Program-made: the position numbers and the translations under genes
NCBI RefSeq assembly: GCF_005886805.2
Contig: NZ_CP045429.1
Coordinates: 2,946,501 to 3,010,500, forward strand
From: Pseudoalteromonas rubra
Lineage (GTDB): Bacteria > Pseudomonadota > Gammaproteobacteria > Enterobacterales > Alteromonadaceae
Direction: 5' to 3'
Length of the DNA stretch: 64,000 bases
Notes under the pieces: generated by a model
Told to the model about the DNA's origin: nothing
Database searches by the model: none
What the model saw: the letters and a program-made list of their open reading frames with translations, nothing else
In this document: piece by piece, positions 26,290 to 35,665 of the stretch
Layout: each line of letters starts with the position of its first letter
Numbering within the stretch: the stretch's first letter is position 1

Positions 26290-27241
26290 TATTGCCTCTC
26301 AGAGTTTTCAGGCAATGCTCCAGAGCTTTGTCCAACGGTGCCTCAACGTGCAGTGTGGTTTCGTGTTTAGGGTGAATAAACCTCAGCTCCCGAGCATGCA
26401 GGAATAACCGACCCAGGCCTAATTGGCGCATTTTACTGTCAAACACCTGATCACCATACTTATCATCACAGGCAATTGGGTGGCCTTTACATTGCGTGTG
26501 CACCCGAATTTGGTGAGTACGACCCGTTACCGGTGACGCCTGGACCAGTGTTGCGCCTTCAAAACGCTCTAGCACGCGAAATCGGGTATGAGAGGCTTTG
26601 CCTTCTTCATGGTCCACACGTACCACGCGCTCGCCAGATTGCAGCGTATTTTTCCGCAGCGGTTCGGTGACATTTTTATGTTTTGCAGACCACTCTCCAC
26701 AGACCAATGCCCAGTAGTTTTTTTCCATGGTTTTTTCTCTGAGCTGTTCGTGCAACCCTTTTAGAATTGCACGACGTTTTGAAATCAACAAACAACCAGA
26801 GGTATCACGGTCTAATCGATGCACCAACTCGAGATTTCTTTCATCCGGACGCAATGCACGGATGGCCTCTATTAGCCCATAGCTCAAGCCACTGCCACCA
26901 TGAACCGCCATGCCTGAAGGCTTATTCATAACTATCAGATACTTATCCTCATAAAGGATGGCATCTTCAAGCCCCGCGACCTTGTCCAGGTTCTTTGGTA
27001 CGAACTCGGACTTTTCCGCCACTTTAACCGGTGGAATGCGTACTTCATCATTCAGTTGTAGTTTGTAAACTGGCTTAACCCGCTTTTTGTTAACCCTGAC
27101 CTCCCCTTTGCGAAGAATTTTGTAGATTGCGCTTTTCGGTACCCCTTTAAGATGGGTAAGCAAAAAGTTATCTATACGCTGACCGAGTTGGTCTTCCGTT
27201 ATGGTTACAAAACTTACCTTTAAGCCGGTTTTTTCTGACAT
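26279..27241 (-). CDS. rluC: 23S rRNA pseudouridine(955/2504/2580) synthase RluC
   Basis: A 320-residue protein. An N-terminal S4 RNA-binding domain (LGQRIDNFLLTHLKGVPKSAIYKILRKGEVRVNKKRV) precedes the RluA-type catalytic domain, with the catalytic Asp in LVHRLDRDTSGCLLISK. Later motifs are ASPVTGRTHQIRVHTQCKGHPIACDDKYGD and LGRLFLHA. It modifies 23S rRNA at three uridines. It is divergent from rne, separated by about 510 bp, the same arrangement as in E. coli. Confidence 0.96.
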   Translation of the reverse strand: MSEKTGLKVSFVTITEDQLGQRIDNFLLTHLKGVPKSAIYKILRKGEVRVNKKRVKPVYKLQLNDEVRIPPVKVAEKSEFVPKNLDKVAGLEDAILYEDKYLIVMNKPSGMAVHGGSGLSYGLIEAIRALRPDERNLELVHRLDRDTSGCLLISKRRAILKGLHEQLREKTMEKNYWALVCGEWSAKHKNVTEPLRKNTLQSGERVVRVDHEEGKASHTRFRVLERFEGATLVQASPVTGRTHQIRVHTQCKGHPIACDDKYGDQVFDSKMRQLGLGRLFLHARELRFIHPKHETTLHVEAPLDKALEHCLKTLRGNNGA

Positions 27242-27540
27242 TGCCTAATCACTGAATTGAGTAATAATTTAGTTGCTATCACGCGGGTATTAGTGGGATA
27301 ATCGGCCCGCCTATCTTTGCGAGCGTGCTTTTTATCGCATTGATGCCGCTGTGATGCACATCTTGGGTGGAGGATCATACAGATTAGAGCTGAGATTTCC
27401 ATAGCTTTATCGACCCGACCCAGTGACAAATACGTGCGTTTAATCTTAAATGAAGCGTGTAATAGTTCATTGTATTGATTAAACACAGCTAAATAACCGA
27501 AATTAAAAGCAATAATTATTAATGTCTTGTGTATATTAGT

Positions 27541-27751
27541 CGGGTTAGATTTAGACCCGTGCGACATCCGTAAGCCGAGTGAAACACTCTGTAACCCGCC
27601 ACTTAAAAGCAGTGTGGCATAAGCGTTATTATGCGGAAGTAAATGATTGTTCCCGTCTCCCAGTCGTGAGACTGCATTATAAAAATAGGAACACTAAACA
27701 CCTGAACTAAGGTGCACAGGCAAAGTGTAAAAAATTAAGTAGAGTAAAAAT
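27541..27751 (+). promoter_or_regulatory. Structured 5' leader of rne
   Basis: The whole rluC-rne gap is about 510 bp without a gene. A -10-like TATATT lies just before 27541. From there the leader contains several short stems: CGGGT/ACCCG (27541-27559), GCATAA/TTATGC, GTCTC/GAGAC and CACCT/AGGTG close to the ATG. In E. coli the rne leader is a structured region through which RNase E cleaves its own mRNA to control its level. The same role here is inferred from position and structure, not from sequence identity. The region 27242-27540 shows nothing I can name. Confidence 0.5.
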
Positions 27752-30700
27752 ATGAAACGTATGCTGATCAATGCGACGCAGCAAGAAGAAATGCGCGTTG
27801 CACTGGTTGACGGCCAGCGTCTGTACGATCTTGATATCGAAAGCCCTGGTCATGAACAAAAAAAAGCCAACATTTACAAAGGTAAAATCACTCGTATAGA
27901 ACCTTCCCTAGAAGCCGCTTTTGTCGATTATGGTGCTGAGCGCCACGGTTTCCTCCCTCTTAAAGAAATTGCCAAAACATACTTCCCATCAGGCTACACC
28001 TTCAATGGTCGTCCAAACATCAAAGATGTGATCAAAGAAGGCCAGGAAGTCATTGTTCAGGTCGATAAAGAGGAACGAGGCCAGAAAGGAGCAGCGCTAA
28101 CGACTTTCATCAGTGTCGCTGGTAGCTACTTAGTATTGATGCCAAACAACCCACGTGCTGGCGGTATTTCTCGCCGCATCGAGGGTGATGAGCGCATCGA
28201 GCTGAAAGAAGCGCTGAGCCGCCTGAATCTACCAAAAGGTATGGGTCTAATCGTCCGTACAGCAGGTGTTGGTAAGTCTTTTGAAGAATTAGAGTATGAC
28301 CTTAAAGCGCTGCTTGTGCATTGGGAAGCTATCCAAAATGCAGCAGACGGCGGTAAGGCACCATTCTTAATTCATCAGGAAAGTAACGTTATTTTCCGTG
28401 CTATCCGAGATTACTTACGTCGCGATATCGGTGAAATACTGATTGATAAAGCACGTGTATTTGAAGAAGCGAAAGCCCATATTGAGCGTTTCAGACCTGA
28501 CTTCATTAACCGCGTTAAGCTGTATCAAAATGATGTTCCGTTATTCACACACTATCAAATCGAAAGTCAGATAGAATCTGCTTTCCAGCGTGAGGTACGT
28601 CTTCCTTCAGGTGGTTCTATCGTTATCGACCCAACGGAAGCACTGACCTCTATCGATATCAACTCGTCAAAAGCAACCAAAGGCGGTGATATCGAAGAAA
28701 CAGCATTAAATACCAACTTAGAAGCCGCAGACGAAATTGCCCGCCAATTACGTTTACGTGACCTGGGTGGCCTGATAGTCATCGATTTCATTGATATGAC
28801 ACCTCCTCGTCACCAACGTGAAGTGGAAAATCGTCTGAAAGACGCCGTACGCGCAGATCGTGCTCGAGTTCAAATCGGCAAGATTTCACGTTTCGGCTTG
28901 CTGGAAATGTCTCGTCAGCGTCTGCGCCCGTCATTAGGTGAAGCCAGCCAGCATACGTGTCCACGCTGTGATGGTCAGGGCACCATACGTTCAAACGAAT
29001 CGATTGCTTTGTCCATCTTACGTTTGATCGAAGAAGAGGCCATCAAAGAGAACACCGCTCAGGTTAATGCACAAGTACCGGTAAAAGTGGGCTCTTACCT
29101 GCTTAACGAAAAGCGCCGGGCTGTTCAGCGCATCGAAAAACGCCACAACTGTGATGTAGTGATCATTCCTAACCAGCACATGGAAACGCCTCACTATGAC
29201 GTTGTGCGTCTGCGCAAAGATGATGTGCCGGAAAGCGTCAGCTATGATCAGGTTGTTACACCTGAAGTTGAAGTTGTAGCCGCACCAATTGCCACACCAG
29301 TGGTTAAAGAAGAACCGGTTCTGAAAGGCGTAGCCATGCCAACAGCGCCAGCTCCAGCACCACAACCAGCGCAAGAGACAAAACAACCTCAGGCACAGAA
29401 GAAAGTGGAAGAGGAAGCGGGCCTGCTAAGCCGCATTGGCAAATGGCTGAAAGGTCTGTTTGGTACTGAGGAAGAGCAAAAAGAGGAAGAGCAGCCTAAG
29501 CAACAGCCTCGCCAACGTCAGGATAACCGCCGTCGCAATCAGCAGCGTCGTAAAAATCGCAATCGCAATGACCGCCGTAACGATGGTCGTAATGATGGCC
29601 GTAACGATGAACGCAATGACAACCGTAAGGCTGAGCAAGACAACAGCGATAATAAAGCACGTAAAGAAGATCAAAACGACAATCAGGAACGCAGCGAAGG
29701 TCGTAACAAGCGCCGTCGTCAAAACCAACGTCGTCGTAATGATTCTGATAAAGCGAAGCAAAATACAGAGCAAAGTTCTGAACAGAAGCAGGATAATGCT
29801 GAACAAGCAACGCAAGAAAAAGCGAACAAACCTCGCCGCCAACGTCGTAACCTGAAGAAAAAGGTGCGCATTGAGGGAGAGCCAAAAACGACTCAAACTG
29901 CTAATGAAGTAGTTGAAGTTGAAGCTGAAACTGTAAGCGATTCAACGCAAAAGCAAGTGCAACAGCCTGCTACAGAGCAAAAAGTGGAAACAGTCACAAA
30001 AGAAGTGACCCAACAAGCTGTGGAAGCTCAAGTACCTGCGTCTGATGCCCCTGCGGATGAAGAGGTCAAGCTTACTCAGAATCAAGCTCAGGACAGCCAA
30101 AAAGGTGAAGAAACAGCGGAAGAAGACAAAGAGCAACGCGAACAGCCGCGCACTCGCTCTCGTCGCTCTCCACGTCATCTGAGAGCAGCTGGCCAGAAAC
30201 GCAAACGTACTGAGAATAAAGATGCAACACCTGCATTTGTACCAGTCGCGGATCAGGCTGCTGCGGAGTTTGAAGCTGAGCTCAATGCCACAGCTGAGCA
30301 AGCAGAGGAAGCACCTGCTGCTAAGCAAGCCGTAGAAGCACCTGCTGCTGAACAAGTTGTAGAAGCGCCTGTCGCTGAGCAAGTTGTAGAAGCGCCTGCC
30401 GCCGAGCAAGTTGTAGAAGCGCCTGCCGCCGAGCAAGTTGTTGAAACACCTGCTGCTGGGCTAGTCGTTGAAGCGCCTGCTGCTGAGCAAGTTGTTGAAG
30501 CGCCTGCTGCTGAGCAAGTTGTTGAAGCGCCTGCCGCTGAGCAAGCCGTTGAAGCGCCTGCTACAGAGCAAGTAGAAGAAACACCTGCCGCTGAGCAAGT
30601 AGAAGAAACACCTGCCGCTGAGCAAGTCGTTGAAACACCTGCCGCTGAGCAAGTAGAAGAAACACCTGCCGCTGAGCAAGTCGTTGAAACACCTGCCGCT

Positions 30701-31183
30701 GAGCAAGTCGTTGAAACACCTGCCGCTGAACAGGTCGTTGAAGCACCTGCCGCTGAGCAAGTCGTTGAAGCACCTGCCGCTGAGCAAGTCGTTGAAGCAC
30801 CTGCCGCTGAGCAAGTCGTTGAAGCACCTGCCGCTGAGCAAGTTGTTGAAGCGCCTGCCGCTGAGCAAGTGGCTGAAGCGCCTGCCGCTGAGCAAGTGGC
30901 TGAAGCGCCTGCTGCTAAACAAGTTGCAGAGGCAGCTGTGGAAACCACTCCACTAGTGAAGGCCACTGAATCAGCGGTATCGGTCCGTGTGCGTTATCAG
31001 CATGTTGCTGAAGCACCAATGACAAAAGCCGCTGCTGATGAAAGCACTGATATCGCCATTACCGTCCTGGCAATGCCAGACTCCATGCGCGAGAAAGTGA
31101 GCGACAGTGGTCAGGGCTCTGGCTCTAAGTCTCCGACAGCAAGAGCAAGCTCGGCCATGGCGTCACCAGCCAGCTACGAATAG
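27752..31183 (+). CDS. rne: Ribonuclease E
   Basis: A 1143-residue endoribonuclease and degradosome scaffold. Residues 1-~400 contain the RNase H-like part, S1 domain ([33 protein letters not shown]), 5'-sensor and DNase I-like catalytic domain ([50 protein letters not shown]). The Zn-link is CPRC at about 403-406. After the small domain, [14 protein letters not shown] (about 557-570) matches the amphipathic membrane anchor, followed by an Arg/Asn/Asp-rich RNA-binding region. Residues about 853-1059 are 23 copies of a 9-residue Glu-Ala-Pro repeat. The C-terminus ([15 protein letters not shown]) resembles the region before the PNPase site. The start ATG at 27752 gives [21 protein letters not shown] as in the family. 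Confidence 0.97.
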   Translation: MKRMLINATQQEEMRVALVDGQRLYDLDIESPGHEQKKANIYKGKITRIEPSLEAAFVDYGAERHGFLPLKEIAKTYFPSGYTFNGRPNIKDVIKEGQEVIVQVDKEERGQKGAALTTFISVAGSYLVLMPNNPRAGGISRRIEGDERIELKEALSRLNLPKGMGLIVRTAGVGKSFEELEYDLKALLVHWEAIQNAADGGKAPFLIHQESNVIFRAIRDYLRRDIGEILIDKARVFEEAKAHIERFRPDFINRVKLYQNDVPLFTHYQIESQIESAFQREVRLPSGGSIVIDPTEALTSIDINSSKATKGGDIEETALNTNLEAADEIARQLRLRDLGGLIVIDFIDMTPPRHQREVENRLKDAVRADRARVQIGKISRFGLLEMSRQRLRPSLGEASQHTCPRCDGQGTIRSNESIALSILRLIEEEAIKENTAQVNAQVPVKVGSYLLNEKRRAVQRIEKRHNCDVVIIPNQHMETPHYDVVRLRKDDVPESVSYDQVVTPEVEVVAAPIATPVVKEEPVLKGVAMPTAPAPAPQPAQETKQPQAQKKVEEEAGLLSRIGKWLKGLFGTEEEQKEEEQPKQQPRQRQDNRRRNQQRRKNRNRNDRRNDGRNDGRNDERNDNRKAEQDNSDNKARKEDQNDNQERSEGRNKRRRQNQRRRNDSDKAKQNTEQSSEQKQDNAEQATQEKANKPRRQRRNLKKKVRIEGEPKTTQTANEVVEVEAETVSDSTQKQVQQPATEQKVETVTKEVTQQAVEAQVPASDAPADEEVKLTQNQAQDSQKGEETAEEDKEQREQPRTRSRRSPRHLRAAGQKRKRTENKDATPAFVPVADQAAAEFEAELNATAEQAEEAPAAKQAVEAPAAEQVVEAPVAEQVVEAPAAEQVVEAPAAEQVVETPAAGLVVEAPAAEQVVEAPAAEQVVEAPAAEQAVEAPATEQVEETPAAEQVEETPAAEQVVETPAAEQVEETPAAEQVVETPAAEQVVETPAAEQVVEAPAAEQVVEAPAAEQVVEAPAAEQVVEAPAAEQVVEAPAAEQVAEAPAAEQVAEAPAAKQVAEAAVETTPLVKATESAVSVRVRYQHVAEAPMTKAAADESTDIAITVLAMPDSMREKVSDSGQGSGSKSPTARASSAMASPASYE
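30308..30928 (+). repeat. 27-bp tandem repeat within rne, 23 units
   Basis: Twenty-three consecutive 27-bp units encode variants of EAPAAEQVV. The first ten units are more varied (with AV, PV, GL or ATE changes), six middle units read ETPAAEQ with VE or VV, and the last seven are nearly identical [11 protein letters not shown]. Several neighbouring units are identical at the base level, which points to recent expansion by slippage or unequal exchange. Copy number is likely to vary between strains. Confidence 0.95.
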
Positions 31184-31206
31184 GTTTTGAATTAAACCTT
31201 TTAAAA

Positions 31207-31229
31207 GGGCCGCATATGCGGCCCTTTTT
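31207..31229 (+). terminator. Intrinsic terminator of rne
   Basis: GGGCCGCAT/ATGCGGCCC forms a perfect palindromic stem (31207-31224) followed by TTTTT, 24 bp after the rne stop. The following 31230-31807 holds no gene I can support. Confidence 0.92.
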
Positions 31230-31807
31230 GACCCTCCTTGTTCTTACGTTCCAAGCAAGCCAGAATAACTAATCCCAATTTGCTTAATTAAATGTTCTAT
31301 TTTGGGGTGAGAAAATAGACTCAATAACACCACTCTCGTCCTGCTATCGCTGAGGCCCCGGTCTGCTTTGGAGGCAAAAAGTTATACAGGCTCTCATTGT
31401 GAGACATCCATCATATTTAAATGGCAACTTTAAGCCCGGATTTGATTAGACACTAAGCATGATACCTACTTGAAAGGATAATGGTTTCAGTGCGACAATT
31501 GTGAGGCTCTACGCAAAGTAAGCTCTTGACCAAGCCCCTCTGTGACCAATTCCACTGTGAAAGCAGCGTAGAAATAAAACGGCCGCTCCTCTCAGCCTGA
31601 GCCCGTTTCAGGATAAACAAAATAAAAAGCGTTTGAAGAGATACAAAAATAAAGGTTAGTTCAGGAAATTGTCCAGACGAATCCCCTTGAATTCGATACC
31701 TACAGGACCGCATAGGAAAAGCACAAGGAGCAAGAAATGGCCTATATGTAGAAGAAAAGCAGAGTGGTCATACCAGCGCCATTCGCACTGGCAAACCAGT
31801 ATCGTGA
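31230..31807. other. Gene-free stretch of about 580 bp
   Basis: Between the rne terminator and the 3' end of the MltC-like gene. All plus-strand frames are broken within a few codons. An 86-codon minus-strand frame (31453-31713) has no ribosome site, no recognisable domain and odd composition. I see no tRNA, repeat or convincing promoter. It may be decayed sequence or hold an unrecognised RNA. Confidence 0.5.
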
Positions 31808-33121
31808 TTAGATATACAACTTTTCAGTCGCCAGTACTTTTTTCAGATATCTACGTGTCTCATTGTAAGGCAGGCCTTGCTGCAGTGCTTCTAGGACACG
31901 CTCAGGTGACAATGAGTTAATCACTCGCGCAGCGCGCTTAATATTTCGAGAACCGTCAGCATTAAACACACTGGCGACATTACCGGCGCCCGTATTATAC
32001 GCCGCTATCATACAGTACTTACGACTTAGTGGATCCTTTATCGCGCTGAGATATCGATCGTTGAGAAGGTGTAAATACGCCGTGCCTGCCTCAATATTGT
32101 TATCAACTACATACAGGTATGGCGGGCTCATTGGCTCATCCAGCTCATAGAGGAATCGATTTACATCAACGCCTGCACTAGTTGGCACGATCTGCATTAA
32201 ACCAAATGCAGGAATGTGTGATTTGGCAAGCGGGTTAAAGTGACTTTCTGTATGCATTACCGCCAACACCAGACTGGTATCAATCTCGAAGCGTTCGCTT
32301 TGCTTTGCAATTTGACCTTGATACTCAGAGGCACGCTTATGTGCCAGACCATCTTTCGGCATTTTGATCCGTACCTGAGTGATCTGCTGCGGTTCGGTTT
32401 TAGAAATTTGTCTGACAGATTTAGTCAGATTTTTGATGCGCTTGGTTGCCAGCTCATCCAACTCCGCTTTCTTTGTTTCTAACTGCTTATTTGCAGCTTC
32501 AACTAATTGCGGTTCAGACTGCAACGCCAGCGCTTCATCGGCTTGCTGCTCTGCTAGTTTTTTCTGTTCCTTTGTTTGTTGCTTGATCTGAGCTTTTGCG
32601 GCAATAATGGATTTGACACGAAGTCCATTATCTATCGCAACTTGCTCTCGTTCACTGACACCATCTGCTAATGATTCACCACTCAGAAAAGACTGAAACA
32701 ACGCTCGTTCAGACTGTCTAAACCTTTCGATAGCCTGTGAAATCTGTTGATCAGAGACGTGTGTTCCTGCGTGGTGCCGCACACTGAGGACTAACTCGTT
32801 ATTCTGGAAGTCGACTTCCAGGCGTTCCCGGTTATCGTCTGAGTAGCCAACAAACTGGCTTTGGTCAGACACCTTCGCCTCACCCCATTGTTGGATCAGT
32901 TGATCTCGAAACGCATCAAATTCTTCAAAATGCGCCTCAACATAGTCATTAAATTCTTGTAAATGTTGCGCCTTGTAGCGCTCAAATTCCGTTTGCTCCT
33001 GGGCGCTGCTGTCATAGGTTTGCATTGCCGCTTCCAGTTCACTAAACAAACCGGACGTACTGGCAACCGCTGCGGCGGCGGCAAACTGAGATGCAATCGT
33101 CAATGCAAGTATGGTTTTCAC
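31808..33121 (-). CDS. MltC-like membrane-bound lytic murein transglycosylase
   Basis: A 437-residue protein starting at GTG (TAGGAGTGGGCT before it) with an Ala-rich signal peptide. The N-terminal half is the DUF3393/MltC N-terminal region (FQNNELVLSVRHHAGTHVSDQQI) with a charged coiled coil. The C-terminal SLT domain has the catalytic Glu in LVLAVMHTESHFNPLAKSHIPAFGLMQIVP, plus NIEAGTAYLHLLNDRYL and MIAAYNTGAGNVASVF. It is longer than E. coli MltC (about 359 residues) because of the coiled-coil insert, and its signal peptide lacks a clear lipobox Cys, so it may be periplasmic rather than lipidated. It cuts peptidoglycan to 1,6-anhydro products. Confidence 0.88.
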   Translation of the reverse strand: MKTILALTIASQFAAAAAVASTSGLFSELEAAMQTYDSSAQEQTEFERYKAQHLQEFNDYVEAHFEEFDAFRDQLIQQWGEAKVSDQSQFVGYSDDNRERLEVDFQNNELVLSVRHHAGTHVSDQQISQAIERFRQSERALFQSFLSGESLADGVSEREQVAIDNGLRVKSIIAAKAQIKQQTKEQKKLAEQQADEALALQSEPQLVEAANKQLETKKAELDELATKRIKNLTKSVRQISKTEPQQITQVRIKMPKDGLAHKRASEYQGQIAKQSERFEIDTSLVLAVMHTESHFNPLAKSHIPAFGLMQIVPTSAGVDVNRFLYELDEPMSPPYLYVVDNNIEAGTAYLHLLNDRYLSAIKDPLSRKYCMIAAYNTGAGNVASVFNADGSRNIKRAARVINSLSPERVLEALQQGLPYNETRRYLKKVLATEKLYI

Positions 33122-33169
33122 AGCCCACTCCTATCAATGAAAAGCGCACCTTTTTAGGTGCGCATACAA

Positions 33170-33751
33170 TTAATTGGTTAATCTGGCGATTTCTTTTTCC
33201 AGATCTTTTTCAGCCTTAAATGCTTTGAATTCCTGATACAAGAATTGCTCATCTTGAGGGTTAATTTGCTTTTTACTTTCTTTTACCAAGTCTTTGAACA
33301 AGGACTTTGTTAATGCCGGTGATAATGTGGTCAGGGCGCAGAAATAGTCTTTACCACCAATCTCAACGACATCAGCTTTAATTACGCGAGAGCCATTAAG
33401 CGTTTGCTTTGTTAGCTGCTTTGATACCGAGCTAAACGTCGCACCAACCGTTGTTTCTTCATTCGCATCAGTACGGTTTGAAAAAGTCTTATCCAACCCT
33501 TCGATGCGCGTTTCAATTTGCTGTGCCAGCGCTAACCTTGCATTAGCGACAGCCATTTTCTGGTCAATTGAGATGTTACCAGAAAACTTCACACAATCCG
33601 CAGCAGCGATGCCATTTTCAACAGCTGGGTTTAATACCCAATCTGGTATATTAATCTTCGACTCAGAGGCAGTTTTCTCTCCAGTCGAGCTACAGGCTGT
33701 TAACATCCCTGCTACGAGCATAGTAGTAATAAGCGGTTTGATCTTCATGAT
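33170..33751 (-). CDS. LPP20-family lipoprotein
   Basis: A 193-residue lipoprotein; lipobox in MLVAGMLTACSST (Cys about 19). The mature part (IPDWVLNPAVENGIAAADCVKFSGNISIDQKMAVANARLALAQQIETRIEG) matches the LPP20 domain, named after a Helicobacter lipoprotein. I placed the start at ATG 33751, 16 codons into the longest frame, where GGACAATATC precedes it and the signal peptide begins. It is divergent from the lipoprotein cluster at 33951, which contains another LPP20-type protein. The function is unknown, presumably at the outer membrane. Confidence 0.83.
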   Translation of the reverse strand: MMKIKPLITTMLVAGMLTACSSTGEKTASESKINIPDWVLNPAVENGIAAADCVKFSGNISIDQKMAVANARLALAQQIETRIEGLDKTFSNRTDANEETTVGATFSSVSKQLTKQTLNGSRVIKADVVEIGGKDYFCALTTLSPALTKSLFKDLVKESKKQINPQDEQFLYQEFKAFKAEKDLEKEIARLTN

Positions 33752-33824
33752 ATTGTCCTTCGAGCTATTGATTGCTAAGCGATGATTTAAATTTAACAAA
33801 AGCCTGATTGCTTTACAGTAATAA

Positions 33825-33848
33825 ATTGTAAGAACGATTTCTTACAAT
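33825..33848. promoter_or_regulatory. Perfect inverted repeat between divergent lipoprotein genes
   Basis: Ten-base arms ATTGTAAGAA and TTCTTACAAT separated by CGAT. It lies in the 199-bp gap between the LPP20 gene (start 33751) and the COG3014-type gene (start 33951). Position and symmetry fit a dimeric regulator controlling both sides. The regulator is unknown. Confidence 0.45.
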
Positions 33849-33950
33849 ATTCAGCTTCAAAAAAAGCAAAATAATCTTTAAGTTAGTGCAAATATATCCA
33901 ACTTCTTTGGTATAGTCACCGTAAACTTTATTACAAGCAAAGGAAGCGTA

Positions 33951-35660
33951 ATGCTATCTCTATTCAACACTTTGCATTATCGAGCTTGGTTAACAGTGGC
34001 CCTGATTGTGGTTCTGACTGGATGCAATACAACACCCGCCAACAAAAATGCAATTTTACTTGCTCAACAAGGTCAGTTTGAGCAAGCCAAATCGGCGATA
34101 GAAACAACCTACTCAGCGTCAGGTAAAAACAAATTACTGCGATATCTTGAACTAGGCACATTGTATCACCTCGAGCAAAAGTACAAGCTGAGCAATGATA
34201 ACCTTGACCAGGCAAAAGCCATTATTGAAGAACAATATACTATTAGTGTTTCAGAGCAAGCGCTGGCGTTGCTCAGTGGCCCAACTTACACCACGTTCTC
34301 AGGTAAAGAGTTTCATCGACCCCTGATTAATGTGTTCAAAGCACTCAACTATAACGCGCTTGCAAACCAAAACCCTGCTCAAAGACAGTACTACTTGGAT
34401 GCTGCCCTGGTTGAAATGCGCCAGCTCGATACCTACTTGTCGACACTCACCGACGAAACAGGTGGCTATGATGGTAAACCAACTGGTGACGGACTCACCG
34501 ACCGCGTTATGCGTATTTTACAACCGCTGCTGGCTCCTAATGACCTGTTGAAAAACGTCGACTACAAAGATGATGCATTTGCCCACTATATCAGTGGCAT
34601 TCTGTATGAAAGCAGCAATGAACTAGATGCAGCCCGTATCCAGTATCAAAGAGCCGCATCCGCATTTGAACAAGGCTTTGCTAAACAATACGATTTAGAC
34701 AGCACCGTAACAAAGCAAGCTTATGCTGATTTGGCTCGAGTCATGCGTAAAGCGGGTGGATATGGCAATGAACTTCGCGCGCTTGAAAAAAAATGGGGTA
34801 ATAGCATTCGCGAAACGAAACAATCAAGCCCTCTTCTTACCGTCGTTCAAAATGCTGGGATTGGTCCACAACGCAAAGAATTTAATTTATTACTGAAAGC
34901 CGATCATGATGCCAAAGCGCTCGTTGTGACCCCTATTCTCTGGGGCACGTCTTCGGAGCGAAAAGCACAAATGTGGTGGTTCCAGATGCTATATGCCGAT
35001 ACCAGCCTATTCGACATGATGCAGAATTATGCCACCGGTGATCTGGGGGATGTAGCAATGGGTGCATTAACTAAGCGTTTACCATTGGGCGATTCACTGT
35101 GGCAAAGTGCCAAGGCTGCCGGACTGATTGATGCGCTTGAACACGGTAGTCGCATAGCGGTGACTTATCTGGAGCCGTTCGAACATAAAATAGAAAAAAC
35201 GGAACTGTGGCTTGATGGCCAAAAAGTCTCGGAGCTGGATAACTATCACTCTGTCAGCCTGCTGACTTTACAAAGCGCACTTAAAAATGCCAATCGAGAA
35301 ATGCAGATCGCACTTACTCGAGAAGTTGTAAAAGCGATGACAGCGCACAAAGCAATTCAAAGCACCGGTCTTCAGGCATTTGATGGCTTCGCCAAGTTAG
35401 CAACCAGTGTTGTCAACGCGGTCACCGCTAGTGCAGACCTGCGTCAATGGCAGTCGCTTCCGTCTCATATAAAACTCGCACAAGTGCCTGTCAATCAAGG
35501 CACAGTCAATATTACGCTCAAGACTAAACTGCGCTCAGGCAGAGTCATAGAGCAATCTGACACATTAGAAATAAACGAAAATATGACGCTGTGGCATACT
35601 CGCACTTTCATTGACAGTGCCAAATCCACAGCACCATCCACTCTGTTTACAATGGAATAA
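33951..35660 (+). CDS. COG3014-type lipoprotein with TPR-like N-terminus
   Basis: A 569-residue lipoprotein (lipobox VVLTGCNTT, Cys about 25); GGAAGCGTA precedes the ATG. The first ~270 residues are helical and TPR-like (LAQQGQFEQAKSAIETTY, LGTLYHLEQKYKLSNDNLDQAKAII), with AFAHYISGILYESSNELDAARIQYQRAA. The C-terminal half is mixed alpha/beta. Proteins of this kind stand before LpoB and LPP20 genes in Vibrio and Shewanella, suggesting work at the outer membrane-peptidoglycan interface. Exact function unknown. A 5-bp gap to lpoB means one operon. Confidence 0.8.
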   Translation: MLSLFNTLHYRAWLTVALIVVLTGCNTTPANKNAILLAQQGQFEQAKSAIETTYSASGKNKLLRYLELGTLYHLEQKYKLSNDNLDQAKAIIEEQYTISVSEQALALLSGPTYTTFSGKEFHRPLINVFKALNYNALANQNPAQRQYYLDAALVEMRQLDTYLSTLTDETGGYDGKPTGDGLTDRVMRILQPLLAPNDLLKNVDYKDDAFAHYISGILYESSNELDAARIQYQRAASAFEQGFAKQYDLDSTVTKQAYADLARVMRKAGGYGNELRALEKKWGNSIRETKQSSPLLTVVQNAGIGPQRKEFNLLLKADHDAKALVVTPILWGTSSERKAQMWWFQMLYADTSLFDMMQNYATGDLGDVAMGALTKRLPLGDSLWQSAKAAGLIDALEHGSRIAVTYLEPFEHKIEKTELWLDGQKVSELDNYHSVSLLTLQSALKNANREMQIALTREVVKAMTAHKAIQSTGLQAFDGFAKLATSVVNAVTASADLRQWQSLPSHIKLAQVPVNQGTVNITLKTKLRSGRVIEQSDTLEINENMTLWHTRTFIDSAKSTAPSTLFTME

Positions 35661-35665
35661 TTGTT

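Noticed and set aside
27220..27567. 115-codon minus-strand frame upstream of rluC
   Set aside because: It overlaps the rluC start, has no family resemblance and covers the expected rne promoter and leader.
30253..30966. Long minus-strand open frames opposite the rne repeat
   Set aside because: They result from the 27-bp repeat lacking stops in several frames; composition (Thr/Cys/Ala repeats) is a mirror of the RNase E tail and no start signal is present.
31453..31713. 86-codon minus-strand frame in the gap after rne
   Set aside because: No ribosome site, no domain and unusual composition; more likely chance.
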